Notes under the pieces: model-generated
Told to the model about the DNA's origin: nothing
The model's database searches: none
What the model saw: the letters and a program-made list of their open reading frames with translations, nothing else
In this document: piece after piece, positions 1-6,189 of the stretch
Position numbering within the stretch: the stretch's first letter is position 1
Layout: every line of letters begins with the position of its first letter
Made by a program: the position numbers and the translations under genes
Assembly: GCA_021784615.1 (NCBI GenBank)
Contig: JAJYHU010000366.1
Span: 1 to 7,752, forward strand
DNA length: 7,752 nt
Source of the DNA: Acidobacteriota bacterium
GTDB lineage: Bacteria; Acidobacteriota; Terriglobia; UBA7540
Reading direction: 5' to 3'

Positions 1-207
1 GCCATTAACATCCATCACAGAGATGGCTTCGGCATGGTCAGTCCCAATCCGGTGGGAAAGGAAAACGTCGGCGCGCCGGGATACCGGCGTAACCACCCCT
101 TCCCCTTGGGCCGGCGCTGCGGCCGCCCGCTGCGGCGCGCTCACAGCCGCCAGTGCCGGCGCTGCGGCTGCGCTCAATCCTAAGCTTAAGAATTTACGAC
201 GTTGCAT
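1..207 (-). CDS. Tat-exported protein, probable FG-GAP/VCBS type, N-terminal part only
   Basis: Only the first 69 codons are inside the window; the gene reads leftwards off base 1, so the C-terminal part is missing. The ATG at 205-207 is preceded by a strong ribosome binding site (AAGGAGG on the minus strand, 212-218, 4-base spacer), which decides the start. The protein begins MQRRKFL: a twin-arginine motif at residues 3-7 followed by an Ala/Leu-rich hydrophobic stretch (about 8-22) and a low-complexity Ala/Pro/Gln linker to about residue 35. This indicates export of a folded protein through the Tat pathway. After the signal comes HRIGTDHAEAISVMDVNG, and the last residues (MDVNG) look like the beginning of a DxNGDG calcium-binding loop of FG-GAP/VCBS beta-propeller repeats. 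That family call rests on one partial motif and is an inference. The gene is divergent from the GH92 gene. Confidence 0.65.
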   Translation of the reverse strand, partial: MQRRKFLSLGLSAAAAPALAAVSAPQRAAAAPAQGEGVVTPVSRRADVFLSHRIGTDHAEAISVMDVNG

Positions 208-257
208 AAGGCCTCCTTGGCTGAAATTTTTATGAGTGACTGTCTCCCTGCGGCGAA

Positions 258-274
258 CGGCGCATTCTGCGCCG
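258..274. promoter_or_regulatory. GC-rich hairpin in the leader of the FG-GAP-like gene
   Basis: A perfect 7-bp stem (CGGCGCA / TGCGCCG) closes a 3-base loop. It lies about 50 bases upstream of the minus-strand start at 207, so it would fall in that gene's 5' leader if transcription begins further upstream. No T-run follows on either strand, so it is not a typical intrinsic terminator. It may only reflect local GC richness. Confidence 0.3.
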
Positions 275-544
275 CCACCGCATCAACAATCCGTCCATAC
301 CCCTATCCTTTGCGGCGCAAACCTGCCGTTGTCCCTTCATTGCGTACCCATACTAGCATTATCTTTGCGGCGGTTCGGCTTGATTTGCAAGGATGAAAGC
401 TCAGCGCGCGGGCAGAACTCCATTTCCTCTGCTCCATCCGGATCAGTTACAATTAGCTCCGTAAACTGGCGGTTTGGTGAAAAATCCTCCGAGGACAGAA
501 GGATTCGCGCCAGGGGAATCGGCCGGCGCCGTTCGCGCGCCTCA

Positions 545-562
545 GTCTATTCGGTCTATTCC
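545..562. repeat. Tandem 9-bp direct repeat (GTCTATTCG / GTCTATTCC)
   Basis: Two adjacent 9-base units at 545-553 and 554-562 differ only in the last base. They lie 44-61 bases upstream of the GH92 start and directly ahead of the competing hairpins. Such spacing would suit a tandem regulator binding site or a leader element, but two short units can also arise by slippage. Confidence 0.4.
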
Positions 563-584
563 TATGCTCTTCCGCATAGCGGAA
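562..584. promoter_or_regulatory. Two mutually exclusive hairpins before the GH92 ribosome binding site
   Basis: CTATGC (562-567) pairs perfectly with GCATAG (574-579) across a 6-base loop. Alternatively TTCCGC (570-575) pairs perfectly with GCGGAA (579-584) across a 3-base loop. The two helices share bases 574-575 and 579 and interleave, so they cannot form together. They end 8 bases before the GGGAG ribosome binding site (595-599). The pairing is visible in the sequence; a regulatory role is inference. Confidence 0.35.
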
Positions 585-605
585 AGATTCACAAGGGAGT
601 GACAC

Positions 606-3023
606 ATGCGCGAGATAAAGTTTTCGAGAGCAGGTATTCTAAGGCGAGACTTTCTTGCGAAGTTAGCGAAAGCCTCCGCTGGAGTCGGGCTTGCCGGCGG
701 GTCCATGTTGTCTACGCCTTTTACATGGGCGGAACGGGCCGCAGACCCAATGGCGGCATCCGGGCATACGCTCCGCAATTCCCACGCTTCGCAGGTATGG
801 CCGCTCATCGGCACGGGCTGGCACGGCCACGCGTTTCCCGGCGCGGCCGCGCCGTTTGGCTTGGTGCAGTTGAGCCCGGATACGTCCGGCGTGCCGGAAA
901 CCTGGTACAACTGGGACCACAGCGCGGGCTATCATTACAGCGACAAAGTGATCAACGGCTTCAGCCACACGCACCTCCAGGGAACGGGCGCCCGAGAGTT
1001 GGGCGACGTGTTGCTGATGCCGGTGGTTGGCGGGCGGAATTGGACATGGGACGAGGGTGCGCCGGGCAAGGGATATGGCTCGGCTTTTTCTCACCTGCAT
1101 GAAGAGGCCCAGGCAGGCTATTACAGCGTTTTCCTTGACACGCCGGGCGTAAAGACGGAACTGACATCGACCTTGCGTTGCGGCATGCATCGTTACACCT
1201 ATCCGGCAGTGATAGCGGGGGTATACAGGCCGTTCGGCGTTCTTCTGGATCTCGCTCACGGCTTGGGGTGCCGCGTATACCACGCGGAATTGAACCTTGA
1301 AAGTTCCACAAGAGTCAGCGGCTGCCGGTATACGCACGGGTGGGCGCGCGACCGGCAGGTCTATTTTGTCATCGAGTTCTCACAGCCGGTGGGTAACGCC
1401 GTGGAATTAATGGTGGACGGGAAAACAGCCGCAGGTGAAAAGCGGATCGCCGGGACTGAAATCAAAGCCCGATTCACTTTGCCTGGCAGCTCGTACGGAA
1501 ATGCTCTGGCCGTGCGCGTGGGAATTTCCGGCGCCAGCATTGAAGGAGCACGCAAAAACCTGGCAAAGGAAATTCCACACTGGGACTTTGACGCGGTTCG
1601 CCGTAAGGCCGAATCACGCTGGGACCAGGCCCTCGGCGCCCTGGAAGCCAAACTCCCGAATGAGGCGCTCACCCGGGTTTTCTACACGGGCGCCTACCAC
1701 GGCATGACGGGGCCCGCCACCTTCAGCGACGTGGACGGCACGTACCGCGGCCAGGACCGCCAAAATCATCCTTATGCCGGATTTACCAAGTACACGGCTC
1801 TCTCCATCTGGGATATCTACCGCGGCGAGTTTCCGTTCATCACCCTAGTCCGGCCCCAAATGGTGAACGACGTAATTAAAACTCTGTTGGCGGATTACCG
1901 GGAGTTGAATCAACACTCGCTTCCCATGTGGCCGCTTTGGGGCAACGAAACCTGGGCCATGACCGGCTTTCACGTGGCCAGCATGATCGTAGCGGCTTAT
2001 ACCCGCGGCTTTCGGGATTACGACGTGCAAGCCGCCTACGCCGCCATGCGCGACACCGCCATGGTGGGTGCTTCCGCCAATGGCAACCAGGCCCTCCAGC
2101 GGCAGTTTCGGGATTACGGTTACGTGCCGACAGGGCCCCATAAGGAGTCCGTCTCGCACACGCTCGATTTTGCCTACGACTACTGGTCGATAGGGGCGAT
2201 GGCGCAACTGCTGGGCAAGCAAGAGGATGCCGCCTACTTCTATAAGCTGGGACAGAACTACCGGAACCTGTTTCATTCACGCACGGGATTCATGCGCGGC
2301 AAAACCGCGAACGGCAAATGGCGCGAGCCTTTCCGCCCCGATCAGGAATACCGGGAGGATTACACTGAATCCGACGCTTGGCAGGCGACTTTCAATGTGA
2401 TGCAGGACGTCGAGGGATTAATCGAATTATATGGGGGAGATAAAGCGTTCATTGCCAAGCTGGACGCGCTGTTTACAGCTCCCAGTAAGGTTTATGACGC
2501 TCCGCCGGATATCACGGGACTCATGGGGCAGGACGCCCAGGGCAATGAGCCCAGCAATCACATTCCCTATCTCTATGCGTTTGCCGGGGCAGCCTGGAAA
2601 ACCCAGTATTGGGTGCGCAAGGTGATGGCCTGCTGGTACACGAATACTCCCGAAGGGATTCCCGGCAACGACGATTGCGGCCAGCTTTCCAGTTGGTTCG
2701 CTCTGAGCGCGCTGGGGTTCTATCCCGTTAACGCGGCGACGGGAGTTTATGTGATCGGAAGCCCGCTGATCCAAAGGGTCAAGATTCACAACCCCCAAGC
2801 GGAAACAACCTTCACAATCGTCGCGAAAAAAAATTCACCAGAGAATGTGTACATTCAGCGCGTGGAAATGAACGGCAAAACACATTCGCGGTCGTGGCTC
2901 ACGCATCGGGACATCATGGCCGGCGGGGAATTGATCTTCCATATGGGCCGGAGGCCCAACAAGGAATGGGCTTCCGCCGCGGCAGACCGCCCGCCGTCCG
3001 GATTAATAGACGAACAAGGCTAA
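606..3023 (+). CDS. GH92-family alpha-mannosidase, Tat-exported
   Basis: The product (805 aa) is a glycoside hydrolase of family 92: calcium-dependent, inverting exo-alpha-mannosidases that release mannose from alpha-1,2/1,3/1,4/1,6-mannosides. The ATG at 606 has a GGGAG site 6 bases upstream. The N-terminus has a twin-arginine signal (RRDFL at residues 13-17, then a hydrophobic Ala/Gly/Leu stretch to about 31), so export through Tat to the periplasm or beyond is expected. Family landmarks run the whole length: GTGWHGHAFPGA (69-80), GFSHTHLQGTG (118-128), the YTALSIWDIYRGEFPF block from 396, SHTLDFAYDYWSI from 517, ESDAWQ starting at E588, and GNDDCGQLSSW from 687. E588 sits where the family's catalytic acid is expected (usual context EGNAWQ), and the acidic pair D689/D690 lies where the catalytic base is expected. 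Length and C-terminus (RRPNKEW) look complete. The gene stands alone and converges on the DUF4038 gene. Family assignment is firm; linkage specificity cannot be read from the sequence. Confidence 0.95.
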   Translation: MREIKFSRAGILRRDFLAKLAKASAGVGLAGGSMLSTPFTWAERAADPMAASGHTLRNSHASQVWPLIGTGWHGHAFPGAAAPFGLVQLSPDTSGVPETWYNWDHSAGYHYSDKVINGFSHTHLQGTGARELGDVLLMPVVGGRNWTWDEGAPGKGYGSAFSHLHEEAQAGYYSVFLDTPGVKTELTSTLRCGMHRYTYPAVIAGVYRPFGVLLDLAHGLGCRVYHAELNLESSTRVSGCRYTHGWARDRQVYFVIEFSQPVGNAVELMVDGKTAAGEKRIAGTEIKARFTLPGSSYGNALAVRVGISGASIEGARKNLAKEIPHWDFDAVRRKAESRWDQALGALEAKLPNEALTRVFYTGAYHGMTGPATFSDVDGTYRGQDRQNHPYAGFTKYTALSIWDIYRGEFPFITLVRPQMVNDVIKTLLADYRELNQHSLPMWPLWGNETWAMTGFHVASMIVAAYTRGFRDYDVQAAYAAMRDTAMVGASANGNQALQRQFRDYGYVPTGPHKESVSHTLDFAYDYWSIGAMAQLLGKQEDAAYFYKLGQNYRNLFHSRTGFMRGKTANGKWREPFRPDQEYREDYTESDAWQATFNVMQDVEGLIELYGGDKAFIAKLDALFTAPSKVYDAPPDITGLMGQDAQGNEPSNHIPYLYAFAGAAWKTQYWVRKVMACWYTNTPEGIPGNDDCGQLSSWFALSALGFYPVNAATGVYVIGSPLIQRVKIHNPQAETTFTIVAKKNSPENVYIQRVEMNGKTHSRSWLTHRDIMAGGELIFHMGRRPNKEWASAAADRPPSGLIDEQG

Positions 3024-3155
3024 CGGCGAGTTCCAGGCAGCCACCTGAAATCCACGCGGGCAAAACGCTTGAGACCCAATTAATGCCGCGCCTGAACATG
3101 CGTTGCGGAAGTCCTAAGCTGCCCGGCCGGTTCCGTCTGCCCTGCGCGTTATCCT

Positions 3156-4880
3156 TCACGCCTTCTTCTCAAGGACAATCAGCCACTGTTCAAGAGTGGG
3201 CATGATGGGCGCCTGCCAGGCGCCCGTTGCATCCGCTGTCACATCTTCAAGCGACTGCTCTTTGCCGGTGCGGGGATTAAAGAAAAACGCCCGGTAAGTT
3301 GTCCCGGATTCGAGGCCGCTTAATTTCGGAGGGATCCACATCGTCGGGATAAAGACTACGCGCACTTCTCCCGGGATTCCGGCGGCATAGGGCAGCATGT
3401 AGTCCTTTTTGCTCCAGCGCGGCTCAACCCACTCAGGGTGCGGCTCAAAGCGCCACCAGGGATAACGCGTCAACAGCTTCTTGCAGTGGCCGATCTGTTC
3501 CGAACCCGGCAGTTGATAAGCCACCTGCCACGGTGTGTTGCCCCAGCAGCGGCCGTGGGGCGAAGGCCCATAGGGATGCTCGGGCGTATTCACCTGCCAA
3601 ATGCCGTTGGCGCCATAGGTATGTCCGGCCGCCCCGCTCAGGATGCAAGTCATAAACATGAAACGCTCGATCTCCTGGCGATTCTCATCGAGGATTCCCT
3701 CGTAACAGCATTCGCCCACCAGGACGGGCATGCGAGGCAGCCGATCGAGGTCTCCGGTCACCGTGTCAATCGTGGAAGGAATGCTCTGCCGGTCGCTGTG
3801 CCCTGTCTGGAGCATGTCAAAGTCGAGCACGGCGGGATCTTCCACGTTGTTCATGGCGCTCCGGGAAGGATGGACGGTAATGGGGCGGCGGTAGGGATCG
3901 ATGCTTCGCACGAATTTCGCCACTTCCGTCCAGCCGTGTTTTTGCAGGGCGCTGTCCTCGGCTTTGTGCTTGGAAAGATAGTAAGGCATGGCTGCTTCAC
4001 CCGCCAGGCACCAGACGACGGGATAAGCCGCCCACCGGGCAATAATATTTCGCCAGTGCTTTTTGATTTTCGAGAGGCCCATGATCGGCAGAAAGTATCC
4101 CCAGCATCCCACCACGCAGGGGACCAGTCCCTGGCCGGCCAGGTAGCGAATGCGCAGATCCGCCATGTCAAAATAGCCGGGATTGATTCGAGCGTAGCCA
4201 GCTTCCCAGGGATATCCCGCCTCATTTGCGCCGCGCGGATCAAAAGGAGGCATGTCAGGATAGAGGCCGGCGACAATCTGCACCACGGAAAAACCTTTGC
4301 GGACGCGGTCCGCCGCAAGCGTCTCAAAATCGTCCGGCCAACCGAGACGCCGGCACAGGCCCATCCACCACGTATCTCCCAGCCAGAAGAACGGCGTGCC
4401 GTCCTCGTGTTCAAAGTGGCGGCGGTCGGCGGCCACACGGATTCCGCCGTGCTTGATGAGCGGCTTGTCCCCTTTATAAGGCGAAACCTCTAGCGTGCCG
4501 GTTTGCCCGTGGAGGTCCGGATTGCCGGGATCGCTCGATACCGTGCGGTACGTGTAGCGCCCGGAGCGCGGAGGAGCATAGCGAATCCTCCACTCCTGTC
4601 CGCCCGCCCAGAAAGCGGGTACTCGCTGCTCGTTGCCCTCCGGGCCGCGGAAAATGACGTCCAGTTCCACCTGGTTGAACGGATCAGCGTAAGGTTTGCT
4701 TGAAACGTACGCCCACTCCGCGACGCACCGCTCAGATCCATAAAGCTCGCGGGCCGCTCCGGAGGTACCCGGTTTGCTAGGGTTTGGCGTGGCCGAGCCC
4801 TGCGTCTCTCCAAACTGGCCGGCCGCCAAGGCTCCTGCTCCTACCTTGCCCAAAAATGACCTTCGATTGATTGAATCCAT
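3156..4880 (-). CDS. DUF5060/DUF4038 (apiosidase-like) glycoside hydrolase, Tat-exported
   Basis: The product (574 aa) begins MDSINRRSFLGKVG, a twin-arginine signal (RRSFL, 6-10) followed by an Ala/Gly-rich stretch. Three parts follow. Residues about 45-135 form a DUF5060-like beta-sandwich (DPFNQVELDVIFRGPEG). About 145-480 is a DUF4038-type TIM barrel related to GH140 apiosidases (FFWLGDTWW at 164-172). About 490-574 resembles the small C-terminal domain labelled putative collagen-binding (FFNPRTGKE ... EQWLIVL). Two glutamates are in the positions expected for a retaining hydrolase: E294 in WCLAGE (acid/base) and E390 in VLVGE (nucleophile). The role is presumably exo-hydrolysis of a plant or microbial glycan side chain. 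GH140 members release apiose from rhamnogalacturonan II, but the DUF4038 group is wider and the substrate here is unknown. The ATG has GGGAGAGGA just upstream (4883-4891). The gene is divergent from the dehydrogenase gene and convergent with the GH92 gene (132-bp gap with no clear intrinsic terminator). Confidence 0.88.
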   Translation of the reverse strand: MDSINRRSFLGKVGAGALAAGQFGETQGSATPNPSKPGTSGAARELYGSERCVAEWAYVSSKPYADPFNQVELDVIFRGPEGNEQRVPAFWAGGQEWRIRYAPPRSGRYTYRTVSSDPGNPDLHGQTGTLEVSPYKGDKPLIKHGGIRVAADRRHFEHEDGTPFFWLGDTWWMGLCRRLGWPDDFETLAADRVRKGFSVVQIVAGLYPDMPPFDPRGANEAGYPWEAGYARINPGYFDMADLRIRYLAGQGLVPCVVGCWGYFLPIMGLSKIKKHWRNIIARWAAYPVVWCLAGEAAMPYYLSKHKAEDSALQKHGWTEVAKFVRSIDPYRRPITVHPSRSAMNNVEDPAVLDFDMLQTGHSDRQSIPSTIDTVTGDLDRLPRMPVLVGECCYEGILDENRQEIERFMFMTCILSGAAGHTYGANGIWQVNTPEHPYGPSPHGRCWGNTPWQVAYQLPGSEQIGHCKKLLTRYPWWRFEPHPEWVEPRWSKKDYMLPYAAGIPGEVRVVFIPTMWIPPKLSGLESGTTYRAFFFNPRTGKEQSLEDVTADATGAWQAPIMPTLEQWLIVLEKKA

Positions 4881-4974
4881 TGTCCTCTCCCTGATGGTTG
4901 AAAAGCAGCCAGAACACTCCTGAAAATTCGCTTCAGTTCAGAATTTAAGAACTCCCACAAACAAGCTGGCGCAT

Positions 4975-4995
4975 GGGTGCACGGCTCTGCACGCC
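4975..4995. promoter_or_regulatory. Imperfect hairpin in the leader of the DUF4038 gene
   Basis: GTGCA (4977-4981) pairs with TGCAC (4988-4992) over a 6-base loop, and GG (4975-4976) can pair with CC (4994-4995) past one bulged base. If the minus-strand promoter proposed nearby is real, this element would be in the 5' leader of the DUF4038 gene, roughly 100 bases before its start. The stem is short, so the call is weak. Confidence 0.22.
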
Positions 4996-5005
4996 TGACT
5001 CTGGT

Positions 5006-5035
5006 TTGACGGCTGACGTAGTACCATGATACAAA
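5006..5035 (+). promoter_or_regulatory. Candidate sigma-70-type promoter for the dehydrogenase-aldolase pair
   Basis: TTGACG (5006-5011, five of six to consensus) is followed after 18 bases by TACAAA (5030-5035, four of six), which is preceded by TGA (5027-5029), an extended -10 element. Transcription would start near 5042, giving a leader of about 80 bases before the ATG at 5122. It is the best promoter-like match I found in the window, although the -10 is imperfect. Confidence 0.45.
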
Positions 5036-5046
5036 CTGCGCGTCAA
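5018..5046 (-). promoter_or_regulatory. Candidate promoter for the DUF4038 gene, overlapping the plus-strand one
   Basis: On the minus strand TTGACG (5041-5046) is followed after exactly 17 bases by TACTAC (5018-5023), three of six to the -10 consensus. It overlaps the plus-strand candidate, so RNA polymerase could not use both at once. The leader of the minus-strand gene would be about 130 bases. The -35 is good; the -10 is poor. Confidence 0.33.
5021..5032. promoter_or_regulatory. 12-bp dyad GTACCATGATAC, possible operator
   Basis: The half-sites GTAxCA and TGxTAC are symmetric around the centre with a single mismatched pair. The dyad overlaps the -10 region of the plus-strand promoter candidate and the spacer and -10 edge of the minus-strand one, where a bound regulator could control both directions. 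No regulator gene is in the window, and a 12-bp imperfect palindrome can occur by chance. Confidence 0.3.
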
Positions 5047-5121
5047 GGAATTTAGAGATTCGGGGGCTGTCCAGAAGCGGGAGATCTTTGCAAACAGAGG
5101 CTGGCCATCTGAGAGGCAACC

Positions 5122-6189
5122 ATGGAGAAATTTCGAGTTGGACTCACGCGTGATTTTCTGGCTCCCAACGGCGAGCTGGCGCTCGGTGATATCGGTCTGC
5201 AAAAGCTGACGACCCTTAGCGGCATCTCCGTTGAGTTCTTTCAAGAGCGCCTGTCGGAAGTTTCTGAAAAACAAACCCAGTGCTACGATGCCATCATCTC
5301 CATGGCTCCTCGTTACACGCGGAGCAGCTTTGGAAGCGCCGATCTGGGGCTCAGTCTGGTGGCCAGGCTGGGGGTGGGCTACGACATGGTGGATGTGGAA
5401 GCCCTGACGGAGCACGACGTCATGCTCACGATCACGCCGGATGGCGTGCGGCGGCCGATGGCCGGCGGGATTGTGGCCCTGCTGCTGGCATTGACCCACA
5501 AGTTGCTTGCCAAGGATCACCTGGTCCGTGCAGGAAAGTGGCAAGAGCGGACCAGCGTGAAAGCCACCGGCCTGACAGGGCGCACTTTCGGAGCCGTCGG
5601 TTTCGGCAATATCGGACGTGAAGTGTTCCATCTGCTCAAGCCGTTTGAGATGGTTCACTTGGCGGCTGACCCTTTTGTAAAACCTCAGGAGGCCGCCGCG
5701 CTCGGAGCGGAATTGGTGGATTTGGAAACCCTGATGCGACAGAGCGATGTGGTAAGCATTCACTGCCCCCTCAACAACGCGACTCGAAACATGATCGGCC
5801 AGCGGGAATTATCCTGGATGAAGCCCACGGCCTTCTTTATCAACGCGGCGCGCGGCCCGATTGTCGACCAAGCAGCGCTTTGCGATGCGCTCAAAGAGGG
5901 AAGAATCGGGGGCGCAGGCTTGGATGTATTCGAACCGGAGCCTCTCGGGAAGGATGATCCCCTCCTGGCACTGGACAACGTCATCCTGACGCCCCACACT
6001 TTGTGCTGGACGGATGAATGCTTTCTCAGAATGGGAGAGTCAGCCATTGAGTCTGTGCTTGCGGCGTTGCGGGGAGAAATTCCGCAACACGTGGTCAATC
6101 GGAGGGTGCTTGAAAGTCCCGGAATGCGCGCCAAGCTGGAAGCCAATCGATCTCGATGGCGCGAACTGGCGCGGAGGGAAAAGAATTGA
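5122..6189 (+). CDS. D-2-hydroxyacid dehydrogenase (NAD-dependent family)
   Basis: The product (355 aa) belongs to the D-isomer-specific 2-hydroxyacid dehydrogenases, cytoplasmic enzymes that reversibly reduce 2-oxo acids to D-2-hydroxy acids (relatives act on phosphoglycerate, glyoxylate, hydroxypyruvate or lactate). Landmarks: RLGVGYDMVDVEAL (82-95) ends the first catalytic-domain segment. The dinucleotide-binding loop is GFGNIG (160-165), and D183 in AADPF at the end of the next strand favours NAD over NADP. The catalytic triad is visible as R244 (AARGPIVD), E273 (FEPEP) and H292 (TPHT). There is no signal peptide. A charged tail of about 28 residues follows VVN (324-326) and is somewhat longer than usual. 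The ATG at 5122 has GAGAGG (5111-5116) 5 bases upstream. The stop overlaps the start of the aldolase gene, which implies one operon and a shared pathway. The exact substrate is unknown. Confidence 0.92.
   Translation: MEKFRVGLTRDFLAPNGELALGDIGLQKLTTLSGISVEFFQERLSEVSEKQTQCYDAIISMAPRYTRSSFGSADLGLSLVARLGVGYDMVDVEALTEHDVMLTITPDGVRRPMAGGIVALLLALTHKLLAKDHLVRAGKWQERTSVKATGLTGRTFGAVGFGNIGREVFHLLKPFEMVHLAADPFVKPQEAAALGAELVDLETLMRQSDVVSIHCPLNNATRNMIGQRELSWMKPTAFFINAARGPIVDQAALCDALKEGRIGGAGLDVFEPEPLGKDDPLLALDNVILTPHTLCWTDECFLRMGESAIESVLAALRGEIPQHVVNRRVLESPGMRAKLEANRSRWRELARREKN
6173..6177 (+). promoter_or_regulatory. Ribosome binding site that decides the aldolase start
   Basis: GGAGG lies 8 bases before the TTG at 6186-6188. 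The in-frame ATG at 6156 has no purine-rich site in front of it (CAATCGATCTCG). The TTG overlaps the dehydrogenase stop (TTGA), a classic coupled arrangement, so I prefer the TTG. Confidence 0.65.

Larger units (their letters stand above)
208..605. other. 398-bp divergent intergenic region
   Basis: This stretch separates the divergent starts of the FG-GAP-like gene (minus) and the GH92 gene (plus). Two open frames cross it on the plus strand, but they lack a ribosome binding site and family resemblance, and one of them runs on into the GH92 gene in the wrong frame, so I treat the region as non-coding. It should hold promoters for both genes. I find no convincing -35/-10 pair. The best weak candidate is an extended -10 (TGCTAGTAT, minus strand, 350-358) without a recognisable -35. 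The structured elements near 258-274 and 545-584 are listed separately. Confidence 0.6.

Noticed and set aside
258..274. Intrinsic terminator for a gene reading into the intergenic region
   Set aside because: The 7-bp stem is strong, but no T-run follows on either strand and no gene ends nearby. I kept it only as a low-confidence leader hairpin.
329..356. Plus-strand promoter TTGTCC...TACTAG for the GH92 gene
   Set aside because: The -10 hexamer matches only three of six consensus bases and the leader would be about 250 bases, so it is no better than chance.
236..1102. Plus-strand open frame (288 codons) crossing the intergenic region into the GH92 gene
   Set aside because: It reads the beginning of GH92 in the wrong frame, has no ribosome binding site and has low-complexity Arg-rich composition.
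3024..3155. Possible bidirectional terminator between the convergent GH92 and DUF4038 genes
   Set aside because: Only short stems are present (for example CGGAA/TTCCG with a 20-base loop) and none is followed by a T-run on either strand. Termination there may be factor-dependent.
3438..4493. Long plus-strand open frame (351 codons) antisense to the DUF4038 gene
   Set aside because: The opposite strand encodes a clear full-length hydrolase with conserved motifs. This frame has no family resemblance and is rich in Arg, His and Pro, as expected for an antisense shadow of a GC-rich gene.
4945..5763. Minus-strand open frame (272 codons) antisense to the dehydrogenase
   Set aside because: It overlaps the well-supported dehydrogenase on the other strand, crosses the promoter region, and shows no recognisable domain.
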